NCBI RefSeq assembly: GCF_007176755.1
Contig: NZ_BJTV01000009.1
Location: forward strand, 1-64,000
Direction: 5' to 3'
From: Streptomyces sp. 1-11
GTDB lineage: Bacteria; Actinomycetota; Actinomycetes; Streptomycetales; Streptomycetaceae
Length of the DNA: 64,000 nt
Part shown: positions 44,872 through 53,416 of the stretch, in pieces
How positions within the stretch are numbered: the first letter of the stretch is position 1
Layout: each line of letters opens with the position of its first letter
The notes under the pieces: generated by a model
What the model saw: the letters and a program-made list of their open reading frames with translations, nothing else
The model's database searches: none
What the model was told of the DNA's origin: nothing
Position numbers and translations under genes: made by a program

Positions 44872-45540
44872 ATGCGCTCTGCCCGCATTCTTCTCGCCAC
44901 GGCGGCCGCCTCCGCCGCCCTGGCCTTCGCCACGCCCGGCGCCGCTCTGGCGGCCGCGGACGGCGGCGGCCGGGACGACTCCTCGTACAGCAGGGAGCAC
45001 GACAGCGACTCCGACAGCGGCCACGACAAGGGTTCCGGCCGGGACCACGACAGGGGATCCGGCAAGGGTTCCGGCAAGGACTACGACAACGACTACAGCA
45101 GTGAGGACGACGGCGGCCGCCGCCACGGCGGTCCGCGCGGCGGAATGCACACGGGCGGCGGTGCGCTCGCCGCGGTCCGGGGCGGTGACGACTGGGGCTC
45201 GGGCGGCGACAGCAGGTTCGACCCCGAGACCTACCGGGACAAGGACAAGGGCGGCGGCAAGGAGGACGGCGGCCGGGACGGCGGCGGCAGGGAGGACGGC
45301 GGCCGGGACGGCGGCGGCAAGGAGGACGGCGGCCGGGACGGTGGCGGCAGGGAGGACGGCGGCCGGGAAGGTGGCGGCCGGGAAGGCGGCGAACACGGCA
45401 AGCCGCACGGCGGCATGCACACCGGAGGCGGCGCCCTCGCCTCCTCCGGGGTCACCGCGGGCGGTCTGGCCGTGCTCGCCGTAGGCGCCACCGGCCTGTA
45501 CGCGATGCGCCGCAGGAAGGCCGCCGGGCCGGCGTCCTGA
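44872..45540 (+). CDS. Repeat-rich cell-surface protein with sortase-gene partner
   Basis: The 222-residue precursor has a signal peptide (MRSARILLATAAASAALAFA, cleavage near ALA-AADG), an acidic and basic Gly/Asp/Ser-rich region, four and a bit repeats of GG.(K/R)EDGGRD (residues 127-170), the motif GGMHTGGGAL twice (about residues 90 and 184), then a hydrophobic helix (VTAGGLAVLAVGATGLYAM) and RRRK. This is the layout of a sortase substrate, but no LPXTG is present. ATG 44872 has GGAAGGA upstream. The class F sortase gene follows 119 bp later. Function may be a wall-bound stalk or a hydrophilic linker. Confidence 0.78.
   Translation: MRSARILLATAAASAALAFATPGAALAAADGGGRDDSSYSREHDSDSDSGHDKGSGRDHDRGSGKGSGKDYDNDYSSEDDGGRRHGGPRGGMHTGGGALAAVRGGDDWGSGGDSRFDPETYRDKDKGGGKEDGGRDGGGREDGGRDGGGKEDGGRDGGGREDGGREGGGREGGEHGKPHGGMHTGGGALASSGVTAGGLAVLAVGATGLYAMRRRKAAGPAS
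45250..45393. repeat. 30-bp tandem repeat within the surface-protein gene
   Basis: Four full 30-bp units start at 45250, 45280, 45310 and 45340, with a degenerate fifth to about 45393. The unit encodes GGG(K/R)EDGGRD, alternating K and R in the fourth position. The period is a multiple of three, so slippage would only change repeat number. Confidence 0.85.
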
Positions 45541-45659
45541 CCGGCCACCTCTCCTCTCAGGGCCGCGACGCCGCCGGCGAGCCCCGCGCCGGCGGCCCGC
45601 GCCCCCCGAGGAGCCAGACCCGACGCCCGTGCTGCCGCGCCCGAATGAGGTGATGTCCG

Positions 45660-46385
45660 ATGGCAGCAGACCCCTCTTCCCCGGACCCCTCCACCCCGGC
45701 GCCACCGGCCCCCGCCGGACAGGCACCGGCCGCTCAGGGCACCGGCCGCGGCGGGCGGCTGACCCTGTGGGGCGTGGCGATCGTCTTCATCGCCGTGAGC
45801 GTGTTCGGCGGCCACCACGGTGACGGCGACGTCCCGCAGGCGCCCGGCGGCACCACGGTGAGCGCCGGCGCGCCGGCCGGCACCGAAGAACCGGACCCGG
45901 AGCCCACCGGCACGGACCAGGCCGACCGCTCGCTGCCCCGCGCCACGCCGACCCGTCTGGTCATCCCGAGGATCTCCGTGGACGCCCCCTTCGTCCCCCT
46001 CGTGCTCGCCTCCAACGGTCAGCTCAAGCCGCCGCCGGCGGGCGACACCAACCTGGTCGGCTGGTACGCCGACGGCGTCACGCCCGGCGAGAAGGGCACC
46101 GCGATCCTCGCCGGTCACGTGGACACGGTGACGTCGGCGGCCGTCTTCGCCAACCTCTACGAGCTCCGGCGCGGCGACCGCTTCACCGTCGACCGGGCGG
46201 ACGGGCGGAAGGCGGAGTTCGTCGTGTACGACACGGAGACCTTCGCCAAGGACGCCTTCCCCAGCGACCGCGTGTACGCCGACGCCGACCGCCCCGAGGT
46301 CCGGCTCATCACCTGCGCCGGGGACTACGACCACAAGGTCCGGGACTACAAGGACAACCTGGTCGTCTTCGCCTACCTGGCGTGA
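45660..46385 (+). CDS. Class F sortase
   Basis: The 241-residue transpeptidase has an N-terminal membrane anchor (TLWGVAIVFIAVSVFGG, about 34-50), a Pro-rich linker and a sortase domain with the catalytic triad H153 (ILAGHVDT), C219 (LITCAGDYD) and R228 (KVRDYKDN). Class F sortases are typical of Streptomyces and other actinobacteria and anchor proteins to the wall. ATG 45660 (MAADPSSP) is used, with a possible earlier start; AGGTGATG overlaps it. The C-terminal 13 bp overlap the convergent SGNH hydrolase gene. The upstream repeat protein is its likely substrate. Confidence 0.9.
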   Translation: MAADPSSPDPSTPAPPAPAGQAPAAQGTGRGGRLTLWGVAIVFIAVSVFGGHHGDGDVPQAPGGTTVSAGAPAGTEEPDPEPTGTDQADRSLPRATPTRLVIPRISVDAPFVPLVLASNGQLKPPPAGDTNLVGWYADGVTPGEKGTAILAGHVDTVTSAAVFANLYELRRGDRFTVDRADGRKAEFVVYDTETFAKDAFPSDRVYADADRPEVRLITCAGDYDHKVRDYKDNLVVFAYLA

Positions 46386-47581
46386 GGCGCCGGTCGGCCG
46401 GACCCTCGCCCGAGCGGGCCGCCGGGGGCGAGGGCGAGCTCGGCGAAGCGCTCGCCGATCCGGCGGTGGGCGGCGGCGTCCGGGTGGAGGCCGTCGGGCA
46501 GCGGCAGCTCGGCGAAGTCGGCCTCTCCGTACAGCTCGCGGCCGTCGAGGTAGTGCAGATGCGGGTCCTCGGCGGCCCGCTCCCGCACGATCCGGGCCAG
46601 CTCCTCCCGGATCACGCGCAGGGTGAGCTTGCCCTGCCCGACCTCCGCCGGGTCCCCGGCGGCACGGAACCGCAGCCGTCCCGAACTCAGGGCGGACAGG
46701 TCGGGCAGGCTCGGGCCCGGCGTGTCCTCGTGGATGGGGCACAGGACCGGCGAGACGACGAGCAGCGGAGTGCCGGGGTGCCCGTCCCGGACGGTGTCGA
46801 GGAAGCCGTGGACGGCCGGCCCGAAGGCACGCAGCCGCATCAGGTCCGTGTTGACCAGGTTGACGCCGAGCTTGACGCTGATCAGATCGGCGGGCGTGTC
46901 GCGCAGCGCGCGTGCGGTGAACGGATCGAGCAGGGCGCTGCCGCCGAGACCCAGGTTGATCAGCTCCACCCCGCCGAGCGAGGCGGCCAGCGCCGGCCAG
47001 GTGGTGGTGGGGGTCGCGGCGTCCGAACCGTGGCTGATCGAGCTGCCGTGGTGCAGCCACACCGCCCGGCCCCGGTCGGGCGCCGGTTCGACGGGCGCGT
47101 CGGTGCGCAGCGCGACCAGTTCGGTGGTCTCGTTGTGTGGCAGCCAGATCTCCACGTCCTTGACCTCGTCCGGCAGGCCGGTGAAGCGCACGGTGGCGAC
47201 CGGACCGGGCCGCCGCTCGGTGGCGCCGGTGGCCATGTCGACCGTCAGGGTGTCCCCGCCGGCGGCGACGGCGCGGCCGGCCGGGCGTCCGTCCACGAGC
47301 AGGTCGTACACGCCGTCCGGGCGCGGCGGGGCGCCGGTGTAGACGCGCTTGGTGGGCAGGGTGTCGAGTTCGACGGCCGTGGCGCGGGTGCGCAGCACCA
47401 GCCGTACGCCGGAGGGCTGCGACTCCGCCATGTGAAGCTGCGGATCGGCGCACTGGGCCCGGGCCCGGGCGGGCAGCCGGTGCGGCAGCAGACCGCGCTC
47501 GGTGCGTTCCAGGTCGAGGGCGCCGCGCACGAGGGCGGCGGTGAGCGGGGTGGTGATCCAGTCGGACGGGGTGGAGGTCAT
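46373..47581 (-). CDS. SGNH/GDSL-type hydrolase with N-terminal beta-sandwich
   Basis: The 402-residue protein has an N-terminal beta-domain (about 1-165) and an SGNH esterase domain with the nucleophile block LHHGSSISHGSD, the Gly/Asn blocks NLGLGGSAL and LISVKLGVNLVN, and the Asp-His motif LPDGLHPDA. No signal peptide is visible, so it seems cytoplasmic. Family members deacylate carbohydrates or lipids. It lies 40 bp after the TetR gene on the same strand, so it is probably its target. Its end overlaps the sortase gene by 13 bp. Confidence 0.85.
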   Translation of the reverse strand: MTSTPSDWITTPLTAALVRGALDLERTERGLLPHRLPARARAQCADPQLHMAESQPSGVRLVLRTRATAVELDTLPTKRVYTGAPPRPDGVYDLLVDGRPAGRAVAAGGDTLTVDMATGATERRPGPVATVRFTGLPDEVKDVEIWLPHNETTELVALRTDAPVEPAPDRGRAVWLHHGSSISHGSDAATPTTTWPALAASLGGVELINLGLGGSALLDPFTARALRDTPADLISVKLGVNLVNTDLMRLRAFGPAVHGFLDTVRDGHPGTPLLVVSPVLCPIHEDTPGPSLPDLSALSSGRLRFRAAGDPAEVGQGKLTLRVIREELARIVRERAAEDPHLHYLDGRELYGEADFAELPLPDGLHPDAAAHRRIGERFAELALAPGGPLGRGSGRPAPHAR

Positions 47582-47621
47582 CGCGGGAGCCTTGTCGTAC
47601 TCGTCGTGGCGGGAGTGGGGT

Positions 47622-48191
47622 TCAGGGGGCCGGCCAGTCGCGCAGCAGCGCGTCGAGGGCGTCCAGGATCCGGGTCCAGGACTGCTGGGAGTCGGGGGCG
47701 CTGTGGCTGAAGCCGCCGGCCGCCTCCAGATCGACGTAGCCGTGGAACACGCTGCCGAGCAGCCGGACCGCGTGGGTCTGGTCCGGCTCCGTCAGGTCGT
47801 AGCCGCGCAGGATCGCCCGCGTCATCTGAGCGTGCCGGCCGCCGGCGCTCGCGGCGGCCGTCTCCGGGTCGAGCCGGAAGCGCGCCGCCTGGTAGCGGCC
47901 GGGGTGCTCGCGGGCGTAGTCGCGGTAGGCGTCCGCGAAGGCGCGCAGGGCGTCCTTGCCGGCCCGGCCGGCCAGCGCCTCGGCCGCCCGGTCGGCGAGT
48001 TCCTCGAGCGCGAGCAGGGCGATGCGCGTCTTCAGGTCCTGGGAGCTCTTCAGGTGCGAGTACAGGCTGGCCACCTTGACGTCGAAGCGCCGGGCCAGCG
48101 CCGACACCGTCACCTTCTCGAAGCCGGCCTCGTCGGCCAGTTCCGCCCCCGCCCGGACCAGACGCTCCGTGGTCAGACCTGCGCGCACCAT
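47622..48191 (-). CDS. TetR-family transcriptional regulator
   Basis: The 189-residue regulator has a TetR HTH (residues about 8-52: TTERLVRAGAELADEAGFEK and VTVSALARRFDVKVASLYSH) and a WHG/TetR_C_33-like C-terminal domain (FADAYRDYAREHPGRYQA). A perfect operator palindrome lies 36 bp upstream of the ATG at 48191, indicating autoregulation. It probably also controls the SGNH hydrolase gene that follows in the same direction. The ligand is unknown, perhaps an ester or lipid. Confidence 0.9.
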   Translation of the reverse strand: MVRAGLTTERLVRAGAELADEAGFEKVTVSALARRFDVKVASLYSHLKSSQDLKTRIALLALEELADRAAEALAGRAGKDALRAFADAYRDYAREHPGRYQAARFRLDPETAAASAGGRHAQMTRAILRGYDLTEPDQTHAVRLLGSVFHGYVDLEAAGGFSHSAPDSQQSWTRILDALDALLRDWPAP

Positions 48192-48226
48192 CAGCTTCCT
48201 CCTCTGTGCCTGAAAAGATTATGAGC

Positions 48227-48247
48227 TTGCCTAATGCGTTTAGGCAA
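48227..48247. promoter_or_regulatory. TetR operator
   Basis: Perfect 8-bp arms TTGCCTAA (48227-48234) and TTAGGCAA (48240-48247) flank TGCGT, 36 bp upstream of the TetR start. The AT-rich AAAAGATTATGAGC (48213-48226) beside it is a likely promoter core. Confidence 0.7.
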
Positions 48248-48405
48248 ATGGGATAGGCCTGTGATCGAGCGCGGGCGTCGGCGGGCGCGGGTCGGGGGAG
48301 GTGGTGGGCGTCCCGGTCCGGCGGGGTGGACAATCGAGCGGGGCCGGGCGTGGACCGGCGCCGGCGGCGGGTCGGGTCGGGCCGGGGTGGGACGGGAGTG
48401 GGCCG

Positions 48406-49359
48406 ATGGAGCTGGAGCTTCGGCACCTGCGGGTGCTGTGCGCGGTCGCGGACGCGGGCAGCGTGGGCCGCGCCGCCACGCAGCTCGGCTATTCGCAGCC
48501 CGCCGTCAGCACCCAGCTCCGGCGCATCGAGCGGCACCTGGGGGAGCCGCTCTTCGAGCGCGGGGCCGGCGGGGTGCGGCCCACCCCGTACGGCGCCGAG
48601 GTCGTCGCCCAGGCCCGGGACGTCCTGGCCCGCGCCGACGCCATCGGCCACCGGCCGCCCGCCGCCCGGCCGGCCCGGACCCTGCGCGTCGCCGCGACCA
48701 ACTCGCCCATGCTCTCGGGCACCGTGTCCCGGGTCCGCACCCGGCTGCCGGACCTGTCCGTCGCCCTCACCAGCGTCTACGCCTCGTCGCGGATCGTGGA
48801 GCTGCTGGAGGAGGGAGCGGTCGACGCGGCCATAGCCGCCGACTACCCGGGCCGGGAACTGGCGCACTCGCCCGCCGTGCGCCACCGGGGCATCGTCACC
48901 GAGCCGACGTTCGTCGCGCTGCCCGCGCGGCACCGCCTGCGCCAGAGCGCCCAGGTGCAGCTCGCCGACCTGGCCGAGGACCCGTGGTTCGTCACCCCGG
49001 ACGACGGGGCCGGCTGGCCCGGGGTGTTCTACGACGCCTGCGCCGCGGCCGGGTTCACACCCGTCACCGTGCACGAGTTCCTCGGCGACCAGACGCAGCT
49101 GCAGAGCATGATCGCCGACGGGCTCGGCGTGTCCCTGGTGCAGCCCACCCTGCGCCCGATCCCGCACGTCGCCGTGAAGCCGCTGGCGGGGTCACCGCTG
49201 TGGTGCCGCTATGTGCTGGCCTGGCGCCCCGAGGCGGTCGGGGACGACACGGTGGAGGTGCTGATGCAGTCGGCCACCGGCGCCTATCGCGAACTCGTCG
49301 CGGGGGCACCGCACTTGAGGGCCTGGGCCGCACGCACCTGGAGCGTCGCCGGGGCCTAG
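48406..49359 (+). CDS. LysR-family transcriptional regulator
   Basis: The 317-residue regulator begins MELELRHLRVLCAVADAGSV and has the LysR winged HTH (RAATQLGYSQPAVSTQLRRI and EPLFERG) and a type 2 periplasmic-binding fold effector domain (LRVAATNSPMLSGTVSRVRT, DQTQLQSMIADGLGVSLV). ATG 48406 has GGGAG at 7 nt. The stop codon (TAG, 49357-49359) is the first part of a 13-bp inverted repeat. There is no divergent partner with a clear shared operator; the target is unknown. Confidence 0.9.
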   Translation: MELELRHLRVLCAVADAGSVGRAATQLGYSQPAVSTQLRRIERHLGEPLFERGAGGVRPTPYGAEVVAQARDVLARADAIGHRPPAARPARTLRVAATNSPMLSGTVSRVRTRLPDLSVALTSVYASSRIVELLEEGAVDAAIAADYPGRELAHSPAVRHRGIVTEPTFVALPARHRLRQSAQVQLADLAEDPWFVTPDDGAGWPGVFYDACAAAGFTPVTVHEFLGDQTQLQSMIADGLGVSLVQPTLRPIPHVAVKPLAGSPLWCRYVLAWRPEAVGDDTVEVLMQSATGAYRELVAGAPHLRAWAARTWSVAGA

Positions 49360-49426
49360 GTGTATTGACCTGAAGCGTTGTTCACACGGCTGATCGGTGG
49401 GTGGCCGCCGTGATCAATACACCTAG
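49356..49426. repeat. 13-bp inverted repeat flanking 45 bp, starting in the lysR stop codon
   Basis: CTAGGTGTATTGA (49356-49368) and its exact reverse complement TCAATACACCTAG (49414-49426) bound 45 bp. Both ends are CTAG. The 71-bp unit is lower in G+C than the surroundings. It could be a transcription terminator with a very long loop, a LysR-type regulatory dyad or the remains of a miniature element. Confidence 0.6.
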
Positions 49427-49533
49427 CGTCGGGGCGGGGCGGGTGCCGCACCGAGGCACCGGGGGGTCATGGGCGCGCGGCGCCATGTGCCGCGCCACAC
49501 GCGGTCGCCGCTCGGGGGCGGGCGCGGTGCGCT

Positions 49534-49654
49534 GGGACTGCTTCCGCACCTGGAAACCCCCGTGGAGGCGCGCCGGCACTGCTCCCGCACCTGGACACGC
49601 CCGTGGAGGCGCGCCGGGACTTCTTCCGCGCCTGGAAAACCCTGGAGGCGCGCC
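49534..49654. repeat. Three imperfect 41-bp tandem repeats downstream of gap
   Basis: Copies 49534-49574, 49575-49615 and 49616-49654 (the last 39 bp) share CTTCCGCACCTGGA and GTGGAGGCGCGCC. They lie in the 367-bp gap 49360-49726 between lysR and the 3' end of the GAPDH gene. They encode no evident protein. Confidence 0.75.
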
Positions 49655-49726
49655 GGCTCACCGCGTGCGTTGCGGGCCGGGCACGTGTGCCCGGCCCGCG
49701 GCGGTCCGAACGCGAGCGCCCGGGCG

Positions 49727-51181
49727 TCAGACAGCCGTCGCCGGGTACGTCGGGTACTCCACGCCCGAGACGTGCTGGACGACCCGCACGACCTGGCAGG
49801 AGTAGCCGAACTCGTTGTCGTACCAGAGGTACAGGATCGCGTTGTCGCCTTCGACCTTGAGCGCGCCGGCGTCCACGATCGAGGCGTGGCGGGAGCCGAT
49901 GAAGTCGCTGGAGACCGCGTCGGGCGCCGTGGTGAAGTCGATCTGGCGCTTGAGCGGCGAGGTCAGCGACACCTCCCGCAGGTAGTCGTGGACGTCCTCG
50001 CGGGTGGTCTCGCGGGCGAGCTGAAGGTTGAGGATCGCGATCGACACGTCCGGCACCGGGACGCGGATCGAGCTGCCGGTGATCGGCGCCTTGAGGTCGG
50101 GCAGCGCCTTCGCCACGGCGGAGGCGGCACCGGTCTCGGTGATCACCATGTTGAGCGGCGCGGAGCGGCCGCGGCGCTCGGCCTTGTGGTAGTTGTCCAG
50201 CAGGTTCTGGTCGTTGGTGAACGAGTGCACGGTCTCCACGTGGCCGCGCAGCACGCCGTACTCGTCGTCCATGGCCTTCAGCGGCGGGACGATCGCGTTG
50301 GTGGTGCAGGACGCGCAGGACAGGATCTGCTCGTCGGGCTTGATGGTGTCGTGGTTGACGCCGTGCACGATGTTCGGGACGTCGCCCTTGCCGGGCGCGG
50401 TCAGCACGACCTTGTCGATGCCGGGGCGCAGGTGCTTGGACAGGCCCTCGCGGTCGCGCCACTTGCCGGTGTTGTCGATGAGGATGGCGTCCCGGATGCC
50501 GTACTTGGTGTAGTCGACCTGCGACGGGTCGTCGGCGTAGATGACCTTGATCGCGTTGCCGTTGGCCACGATCGTGCTGCCGGCCTCGTCCACCGTGATG
50601 GTGCCCTGGAACTGGCCGTGGATGGAGTCGCGGCGCAGCAGCGAGGCGCGCTTGACGAGATCCTCGGCGGCACGGCCGCCGCCGCCGCGCACGACGATGG
50701 CGCGCAGCCGCAGACCGTTGCCGGAGCCGGCCTTCTCGATCAGCAGCCGGGCGACGAGGCGGCCGATGCGGCCGAAGCCGTACAGGACGACGTCGCGCGG
50801 CTCGCGGCGCTCGATCTTGTCGGCGCCGGTGGCGCCGGCGACCGCCTCCGCGGTGAACTCCGCCACGCTCAGCCCGCGGTCGTCGGCCTTGTAGGTGGCG
50901 GCCAGCATGCCGAGGTCGATCTGGGAGGGCCCGAGGTCGAGGGTGGTCAAGGCCTGGAGGAACGGCATGGTCTCGGTGACCGACAGCTCCTCGCCGGCTA
51001 TCTGCCGGGCGAAGCGGTGCGTCTTCAGGATGCTGACCACCGACTTGTTCACCAGGGAGCGGCTGTGCAGCAGGACGGTCACGTCCCGCTCGCGGTGCAG
51101 CTTTCCGATGATCGGGATCATGGACTCCGCGATTTCCTCGCGGTGCATCCAGTTGGTGAACGAGTCGTCGTTGACAGTCAC
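49727..51181 (-). CDS. gap: Glyceraldehyde-3-phosphate dehydrogenase, long form with N-terminal extension
   Basis: The 484-residue enzyme has a roughly 125-residue N-terminal extension before the NAD-binding motif YGFGRIGR (from residue 134), then the catalytic Cys292 in LSCASCTTN and SFTNDQNLLDNYH, GRSAPLNMVITETGAA and LWYDNEFGYSCQVV. Such long GAPDHs form a separate lineage in actinobacteria and coexist with the ordinary 330-residue enzyme. The extension (NDDSFTNWMHREEIAESMIP) is helical and of unknown role. The start is GTG 51181 with a weak Shine-Dalgarno sequence. It is monocistronic. Confidence 0.93.
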   Translation of the reverse strand: MTVNDDSFTNWMHREEIAESMIPIIGKLHRERDVTVLLHSRSLVNKSVVSILKTHRFARQIAGEELSVTETMPFLQALTTLDLGPSQIDLGMLAATYKADDRGLSVAEFTAEAVAGATGADKIERREPRDVVLYGFGRIGRLVARLLIEKAGSGNGLRLRAIVVRGGGGRAAEDLVKRASLLRRDSIHGQFQGTITVDEAGSTIVANGNAIKVIYADDPSQVDYTKYGIRDAILIDNTGKWRDREGLSKHLRPGIDKVVLTAPGKGDVPNIVHGVNHDTIKPDEQILSCASCTTNAIVPPLKAMDDEYGVLRGHVETVHSFTNDQNLLDNYHKAERRGRSAPLNMVITETGAASAVAKALPDLKAPITGSSIRVPVPDVSIAILNLQLARETTREDVHDYLREVSLTSPLKRQIDFTTAPDAVSSDFIGSRHASIVDAGALKVEGDNAILYLWYDNEFGYSCQVVRVVQHVSGVEYPTYPATAV

Positions 51182-51347
51182 AGATCTATCTTTCGAGCTA
51201 GGCAGCGCTCATATGGTAACCACACCCTACTTCGATCCTTCCGCGGCCCCGGAGGGGGCCCTCCACGGTTCCTGAATCAGGGTGGAACAGGCCGGGACAC
51301 GCGGGTCGCGCGTTGCACGCGCGTACCGGGATGACCAAGGTCGGGGC

Positions 51348-52556
51348 GTGAGCACGTCTTCCGTTCCCCGGCCCGAGCCGGCCCCGCCGTCCGGTCCCGT
51401 CCGCGGAACGCGGCTGCCCCTGGCGGTCCGGCACCGGATGCCCGAGGGCGCCCCCGCCGCCCTCGCGCTGTTCGCGGCGGTCAGGCTGGCCGGGATCCTC
51501 CTCGTGATCACCGCCGATCACGTCGCCGGGCGCCCCCTGACCAGGAGCCTGGCCCACTCCTGGGACTCCCGCTGGTACCTGCACATCGCCGCCCACGGCT
51601 ACGGGCGCCTGATCTGGATCAGTCCGGCCGGTGCCCTGCAGACCGACTGGGCCTTCTTCCCGCTGTACCCGTGGCTGGTGCGGGCCGCGCACACGGTGCT
51701 GCCGTGCACCCCCGGGCAGGCCGCGCTGATGGTGGCCTGGACCGCCGCCGGCGTGGCCGCGTACGGCCTCTACCTGATCGGTCACCGTCTCTACGGCCGC
51801 ACCACGGCCACCGCCCTGGTCGCCCTGTGGGCCGTCCTGCCGCATTCCGTCGAGCTGACCATCGCCTACACCGAGTCCCTGTTCGCCGCGCTCGCGGTCT
51901 GGTCCCTGTACAGCGTGCTCAAGGGCCGCTGGCTGTGGGCCGGTTCGCTCGCCGCGCTGGCCGGACTGTCCCGGCCGACCGGGTTCGCCGTGGCCGCGGC
52001 CCTGGGCGTCACCGCCGCGCTCGAACTGCTGCGGCGGCGCGGCCGGGTGCCGCTCACCCTGTGGGCCGGCGCCCTCCTCGCCCCACTGGGCTGGCTCGGC
52101 TACGTGCTGTGGGTGGGCGCCCGGACCGGCGACCTGTTCCGGGGCTACTTCACGGTGCAGAGCGCCTGGGACTCGCGCTTCGACTTCGGCGCCGGCGCCG
52201 TGCGCTTCCTCCGGACGCTGTTCCGGCACGGCGGAGGCGTCGTCTACCCGGTCGCGCTGATGCTCGTGCTGACCGGCGTCGTGCTGTTCGGGCTGCTCTG
52301 CCTGGACCGGGCCCCGCTGGTCCTGGTGGTGTTCGCCGGGGTCCTGGTGCTGCTGGTGCTGTGCGGCTCGGGTTCCTTCTCGTCCAAGCCCCGCTTCCTG
52401 CTGCCGGCCTTCCCGCTGCTGATCCCGCCCGCCCGCGCCCTCGCCCGCACCTGGCGGGTGCGGCCCGCGCAGGCCCTGCTGGTGGGCGGCGCCCTGGCCG
52501 TCGTCTCCCTGCTGTACGGCGCCTACCTGACCGTGGTGGCGCACTCCCCGCTGTGA
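51348..52556 (+). CDS. Polytopic glycosyltransferase, mannosyltransferase (PIG-V/GT39-like) family
   Basis: The 402-residue membrane protein has about ten transmembrane segments and the signature HSWDSRWYLHIAAHGYGRL after TM1, where the acidic Asp lies in the first extracytoplasmic loop, as in polyprenyl-phosphate-mannose-dependent enzymes. Further family marks are TDWAFFPLYPWLVR and LTIAYTESLFAALAVWSLY. It probably mannosylates a lipid or protein outside the membrane; the acceptor is unknown. GTG 51348 has AAGG 7 nt upstream, and the N-terminal 30 residues are Pro-rich and cytoplasmic. Confidence 0.82.
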   Translation: MSTSSVPRPEPAPPSGPVRGTRLPLAVRHRMPEGAPAALALFAAVRLAGILLVITADHVAGRPLTRSLAHSWDSRWYLHIAAHGYGRLIWISPAGALQTDWAFFPLYPWLVRAAHTVLPCTPGQAALMVAWTAAGVAAYGLYLIGHRLYGRTTATALVALWAVLPHSVELTIAYTESLFAALAVWSLYSVLKGRWLWAGSLAALAGLSRPTGFAVAAALGVTAALELLRRRGRVPLTLWAGALLAPLGWLGYVLWVGARTGDLFRGYFTVQSAWDSRFDFGAGAVRFLRTLFRHGGGVVYPVALMLVLTGVVLFGLLCLDRAPLVLVVFAGVLVLLVLCGSGSFSSKPRFLLPAFPLLIPPARALARTWRVRPAQALLVGGALAVVSLLYGAYLTVVAHSPL

Positions 52557-52634
52557 GCGGCGCCGCCGGCCCGGTGGATCGGCCGGCGGTTCGGTGGCAG
52601 GATCCTGCGGCGCCCGGACGAGAGAGGCCAGCCG

Positions 52635-53327
52635 ATGAGACTGCACACCCGCGAGTGGGGGACCGGAGAGCGGATCGCGGTCCTGGTCCACGGGATCATG
52701 TCCGACCACCGGACCTGGCGCCGGGTCGCGCCGGTGCTCGCGCAGCGCGGCTACCGGGTCATCGGCGTCGACCTGCGCGGGCACGGCGCGAGCGGCCGGG
52801 GCGAGTACGGAGCCGGTCCGTGGGCGGACGACCTGGTGGAGACCCTGCCGGAGCGCCCCGAGCTGGCGATCGGCCACTCGCTCGGCGCCATGGCCCTCGC
52901 CCTCGCCGTGGAGCGGCTGGCGCCGAAGCGGGCCGTCTACTGCGATCCGGCGTGGGAGCTCGGCGGGCACGCGGTGTCGGCCGCCGCCCACTTCGCGGAC
53001 TTCAAGCACGTCACCCGCACCGTGATCAGGGGTTTCAACCCGCGCTGGGAGGAGGCCGACGTGGACGTGGAGCTGGCGACCATCGCCGACTGGGACGCGG
53101 CGACCGCCCGGGCCCTGCCCGACACCTACGCCGTCAGCCGCACCCCGGCACGCCCGGTGGTGCCGTCGCTGGTGGTGCTGGCCGGCGCCGACAGCCTCGT
53201 ACCGCCCGCGATGGAAGGCGAGCTGACGCGGCGGGGCTTCGAGGTGCGCAGGGTGCCGGGCGCCGGGCACACCCTGTACCGGGACGACTTCGAAGGGTTC
53301 ATGACCGCCCTGGACGGATGGGTCTGA
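52635..53327 (+). CDS. Alpha/beta hydrolase
   Basis: The 230-residue hydrolase has an oxyanion region VLVHGIMSDHRTW, the nucleophile elbow IGHSLGAMA, the acid in LVVLAGADSLVPP and the His in VPGAGHTLYRDDF. No signal peptide is present. The substrate is unknown; it may be an ester or thioester. ATG 52635 has GAGAGG a few nt upstream. It lies 78 bp after the mannosyltransferase gene and 89 bp before a small hypothetical gene, same strand. Confidence 0.9.
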   Translation: MRLHTREWGTGERIAVLVHGIMSDHRTWRRVAPVLAQRGYRVIGVDLRGHGASGRGEYGAGPWADDLVETLPERPELAIGHSLGAMALALAVERLAPKRAVYCDPAWELGGHAVSAAAHFADFKHVTRTVIRGFNPRWEEADVDVELATIADWDAATARALPDTYAVSRTPARPVVPSLVVLAGADSLVPPAMEGELTRRGFEVRRVPGAGHTLYRDDFEGFMTALDGWV

Positions 53328-53416
53328 TGCGCTCCGCCGCCGGCGCGGAGGGCGCGGCGCGCCGTGCGAAGCCCCGGAATCGGGGTAGGCGGGGTACGTC
53401 CGAGGAAAGGATCGTC

